From an uncultured Arachnia sp. (GTDB lineage: Bacteria > Actinomycetota > Actinomycetes > Propionibacteriales > Propionibacteriaceae), in contig CANMNB010000020.1 of the NCBI GenBank assembly GCA_947499145.1, positions 1 through 36,487 on the forward strand: DNA of 36,487 nucleotides, written 5' to 3'. This document shows, piece by piece, positions 34,246-36,487 of the stretch. Positions within the stretch are counted from its first letter, which is position 1, and every line of letters starts with the position of its first letter. The notes beneath the pieces are model-generated. The model saw only the letters and a program-made list of their open reading frames with translations. It was not told the DNA's origin and did no database searches. A program made the translations under genes and the position numbers.

Positions 34246-34339
34246 GGAGGCGTCGCCTAGTCCGGTCTATGGCGCCCGCCTGCTAAGCGGGTTTGGGGCT
34301 TCAACCCCATCGCGGGTTCAAATCCCGCCGCCTCCGCCA
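34246..34339 (+). tRNA. tRNA-Ser, anticodon GCU
   Basis: A 91-base body (34246-34336) plus an encoded CCA (34337-34339). The acceptor stem is GGAGGCG/CGCCTCC, and the anticodon arm CCCGC-CTGCTAA-GCGGG gives anticodon GCT. A long variable arm (TTTGGGGCTTCAACCCCATC) and T-arm GCGGG-TTCAAAT-CCCGC follow. It reads AGC and AGU. The encoded CCA differs from the other tRNA-Ser in the window, which lacks it. Confidence 0.97.
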
Positions 34340-34365
34340 GTAAGTGTTCCGGGACGTCAGGCGAT

Positions 34366-34389
34366 GCCGGCCCCGGCTCCGGGGTCGGC
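34366..34389 (+). terminator. Hairpin terminator after tRNA-Ser(GCU)
   Basis: GCCGGCCCCG (34366-34375) pairs with CGGGGTCGGC (34380-34389) with one G-T wobble around a GCTC loop. It lies about 27 bases past the tRNA. There is no T-tract. The remaining sequence up to 34521 (about 130 bases) shows no gene I can support. Confidence 0.65.
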
Positions 34390-34521
34390 GTCGTTGGCGT
34401 CCTCGAGGCCGTCTGAGGATTCTGGGTCGGACTCAGATGGCGGAGAGCCGGCGGAGAAGGAGATGACGGTGACACGTCCATCACATGCCGCGCGGCCGCA
34501 CCGGCTGCTGGGAGTCTCGCG

Positions 34522-35259
34522 ATGACGAACTCCCCACCCGGCGTCGGTCCAGACAACCGCATCCCAGCGCAGGCGCGCACCCTGAGCGGCTTCATCTCCA
34601 AGGCTGTCATCTGGGGAACGGTGGTCCTGTCAGTCCTCCACATCGTCCTTCACCTCTGGAACGGGCAGCTTGAGGAGCTCTGGGGGAAGCACATCACCCG
34701 CTGGTTCGACCTGAACGCCGAGACCTCCGTCAGCACCTGGTTCAGCGTGGGGCTCATCCTCCTGCTCGGCTGCTCCGCCGGCGTCGCGGCCGCGTCAGCC
34801 AGGTCTCGCGCGACCTCCGTGGCGTGGGGAGTCCTCGCAGTTCTCTCCCTTGCCCTGAGCCTGGATGAGAAGATCTCCATCCACGAGGCCCTCCCCGACC
34901 TGCTGGGCAGGGAACGGGGTGCGGGCATCACTCACGAGTGGCTCCTACCCGGGGTGATCATCGGCGGTCTTGCGGTCCTCACAGCCGGGTGGTTCCTTCG
35001 CTCCCTGGATCGTGTGGTCAAGCGCGGCCTGGTGATGGCGGCAGGTCTCTTCTTCGGCGGCGCGGTAGGGGTTGAGCTCTTGAGCGGCATGGCGATCCGT
35101 GTCCTGGGGCCGGAGCACCTGCTCTCGCGTGCCATGCCCATATGGGAGGTGATCGAGGAGTCCCTCGAGCTGCTGGGCGCAGGACTGGCGCTCGTGGTCG
35201 TCCTCCGACACCTCGAGGATCGCCGTGTCGTTGACAGCACCCGTTGGCGTGTCCGATAG
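34522..35259 (+). CDS. Polytopic membrane protein of unknown function
   Basis: A 245-residue protein with about six hydrophobic segments: roughly residues 24-45, 70-90, 96-114, 138-158, 168-192 and 213-226. After the third segment lies LSLDEKISIHEALPDLLG, a polar motif with adjacent acidic residues and a histidine (DEK..IHE). A later helix has PIWEVIEESLELLGAG. I recall similar L.LDE..SIHE motifs in uncharacterised membrane proteins but cannot name a function. The buried acidic/histidine groups suggest a metal site, proton path or catalysis. GGGAG lies six bases before the ATG. Confidence 0.75.
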   Translation: MTNSPPGVGPDNRIPAQARTLSGFISKAVIWGTVVLSVLHIVLHLWNGQLEELWGKHITRWFDLNAETSVSTWFSVGLILLLGCSAGVAAASARSRATSVAWGVLAVLSLALSLDEKISIHEALPDLLGRERGAGITHEWLLPGVIIGGLAVLTAGWFLRSLDRVVKRGLVMAAGLFFGGAVGVELLSGMAIRVLGPEHLLSRAMPIWEVIEESLELLGAGLALVVVLRHLEDRRVVDSTRWRVR

Positions 35260-35308
35260 ACCCGTGCCCTCGCACGCCACCCGGCGTCCGGCAGGAGGAA
35301 GGGTTGGG

Positions 35309-36487
35309 TCAGCGCTTCTCGAAGTGGTGCCAGTCCCATCCGGAGAGCCACTGCCAGCCGCGCGCCTTGAATGCCTTCACCGGGGCGCTGTGGGAATACA
35401 ACATCCCCTTCACCCCGGCGGGCCGGTAGCTGCTGTACCGAGTGGAGGGCCACCACTTGCCGGTCGGGTCCCGGTACGGGTTCTGGGCCGGGTTGATGTC
35501 GACGGCAATCCCGCGGGCGTGCGGTGACCACACGTTCGGGTTGCCGACCACCTTGCGGCAGTTGAACCCGGAGGTGTTGTTGGCGGCCATCATCTTCGGA
35601 TCGTTACCACCGAACTTGTTGGGATTGACCATCTGGTGGATCGGGAACTTCTTGTTGAAGGCGTCGGTGAACACCGCCGCCACATCGTTCGCGCGGCTCT
35701 TGTGGACGATGATCTCGCCACGCACCACCTTCCAGTCGAAGTTCCAGTGGTTGACGCGGATCGTGCGCAGGTCATTCGGCCCGACGGGGCAGCCGGACCG
35801 ATAATGCCCAGACACCTCAGCCAAGGTGGTTTGGGTGATGACAGCATTCGCGTCCAGGGTTCGCCTGTAGGTGACCTGCGGGGTGTACTCGACGCCGGTG
35901 GGACGCTGAGCGGCGACCCGCCACAGCTGCGCAGCAGTCGAGTTGGCGCCGAAGGTCAGTGGGATCGTGTAGGCGCCGCCGACCGAGGCAGTTTCAACCG
36001 AGGCGGTACGCGACCAGCGATTGACGTCCGCGCGCCACACCTCACCCCACACACGAACCGGGTTGCCGTCGGTTTTGAAGGCGCCGGTGAGTTTGCCTGC
36101 GGCAAGGATCGGCTTGGGTCCGTCGTGGTGGATGGTGGCCTGGTAGGAGCGGGTCAGGGTGACGGTTGCGGAGTACTCGCGGGAACCGTCCGGCCAGATA
36201 CCAACAGCCCGCCACTGCTGGGTGCCTGCGGCTTCGGCGCCGTAGGTCAGTTTCAGGTTGAACGAGCCATCGTCGGTCGCGACAGGGGCAATGGATGACC
36301 ACCGGTTCTTCGACGGCACCCACACTTCGCCGCGGACTTGCATCGGTTCGGCCGCGTTGAACGATCCGGTCAGGTAGGACGGCAACCCGACGGCCACGTC
36401 GTCGACGCGGACCGATGGCTGTTCCCGTGCCACAGTGACCTCGCCGCTGCGGACAGTTCTCCCGTCGGCGGTGGCGGACACCCGCCA
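35309..36487 (-). CDS. D-Ala-D-Ala carboxypeptidase-like M15 peptidase with tandem repeats (N-terminus outside window)
   Basis: The frame is open to the window edge, so at least 392 residues are seen and the N-terminus is missing. The C-terminal domain (last about 180 residues) is a VanY-like M15 zinc peptidase. The SPHARGIAVDINPAQNPY segment carries the zinc-binding His and Asp (SxHxxGxAxD), and DWHHFEK near the end carries the third ligand. It would cut D-Ala-containing peptides or endolytic cross-links in the wall. Upstream are two complete repeats and the tail of a third, each about 80 residues, which resemble bacterial Ig-like or wall-binding modules. A signal peptide is expected beyond the window. 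Two-cysteine pairing (SGCPVGP, FNCRKV) suits an extracellular protein. Confidence 0.88.
   Translation of the reverse strand, partial: WRVSATADGRTVRSGEVTVAREQPSVRVDDVAVGLPSYLTGSFNAAEPMQVRGEVWVPSKNRWSSIAPVATDDGSFNLKLTYGAEAAGTQQWRAVGIWPDGSREYSATVTLTRSYQATIHHDGPKPILAAGKLTGAFKTDGNPVRVWGEVWRADVNRWSRTASVETASVGGAYTIPLTFGANSTAAQLWRVAAQRPTGVEYTPQVTYRRTLDANAVITQTTLAEVSGHYRSGCPVGPNDLRTIRVNHWNFDWKVVRGEIIVHKSRANDVAAVFTDAFNKKFPIHQMVNPNKFGGNDPKMMAANNTSGFNCRKVVGNPNVWSPHARGIAVDINPAQNPYRDPTGKWWPSTRYSSYRPAGVKGMLYSHSAPVKAFKARGWQWLSGWDWHHFEKR
35858..36373 (-). repeat. Tandem beta-type protein repeats in the M15 peptidase
   Basis: Repeat copies at 36373-36146 and 36091-35858 share LTG(S/A)F, V(R/W)GEVW, NRWS, T(Y/F)GA..., QLWR(V/A) and a final basic turn. 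The tail of another copy (WRVSATADG to VTVAR) runs to the window edge, which shows the array continues upstream. Confidence 0.75.

Noticed and set aside
34244-34525. Plus-strand 93-codon frame before the unknown membrane protein
   Set aside because: It begins inside the tRNA and crosses the terminator hairpin; the remainder is low-complexity without a ribosome binding site.
34257-34643. Minus-strand frame containing AAGFEPAMGLKPQTR
   Set aside because: That peptide is the translated complement of tRNA-Ser(GCU), a familiar annotation artefact.

Overview
The window comes from a high-GC Gram-positive actinobacterium. The signs are strong G/C third-position bias, a WhiB-family regulator, TANNNT -10 boxes, several apparently leaderless genes and an actinobacterial-type SerRS motif 3. 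A member of the Propionibacteriales would fit, but the sequence alone does not fix the genus. I see no transposase, integrase, CRISPR array, phage gene or rRNA. Coding density is very high, and no gene-free stretch exceeds about 300 bases.

Layout. (1) 1-2717: the end of a carbohydrate-uptake operon, with two MalF/MalG-type permeases and a polysaccharide-lyase-like protein. (2) 2776-4835: serS overlapping a Cof-type HAD phosphatase. (3) 4843-6647: a WhiB-type regulator fused to a helix-turn-helix, divergent from an aldo/keto reductase. (4) 6758-8356: a secreted GH25-like/FG-GAP protein. (5) 8365-14346, minus strand: a tightly packed operon of wecC-type dehydrogenase, two-helix membrane protein, tandem-module glycosyltransferase and heparinase II/III-like protein. 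(6) 14640-16556: a secreted CWB2-repeat protein with a large insertion, followed by a very strong hairpin terminator. (7) 16720-18144: argG. (8) 18242-28916: wecB/mnaA, four large glycosyltransferases and a two-gene polysaccharide ABC exporter (TagG/TagH or Wzm/Wzt type). (9) 28936-31801: a GT2 enzyme, a zinc-free quinone oxidoreductase and an RluA-family pseudouridine synthase. (10) 31865-36487: tRNA-Ser(UGA), a small membrane protein, an LCP glycopolymer ligase, tRNA-Ser(GCU), an unknown polytopic membrane protein, and a repeat-bearing M15 DD-peptidase that runs off the window.

How the genes fit together. WecB (UDP-GlcNAc 2-epimerase) plus WecC (UDP-ManNAc dehydrogenase) would supply UDP-ManNAcA. 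The glycosyltransferases would build a glycan, the ABC transporter would export it, and the LCP protein would attach it to peptidoglycan. The CWB2 protein lies between wecC and wecB. CWB2 modules in Firmicutes bind anionic wall polymers, so it is a plausible non-covalent ligand of this glycan. I read the window as an undescribed cell-wall glycopolymer locus with its own candidate surface protein. The enzyme families are directly supported; the pathway assembly and the CWB2-glycan link are inference.

The points I would look at first are the CWB2 protein whose second repeat is split by a roughly 295-residue insertion, a shared glycosyltransferase domain carried by two large fusion proteins in different transcription units, five genes with a -10 box placed for leaderless transcripts, and the WhiB-HTH fusion.
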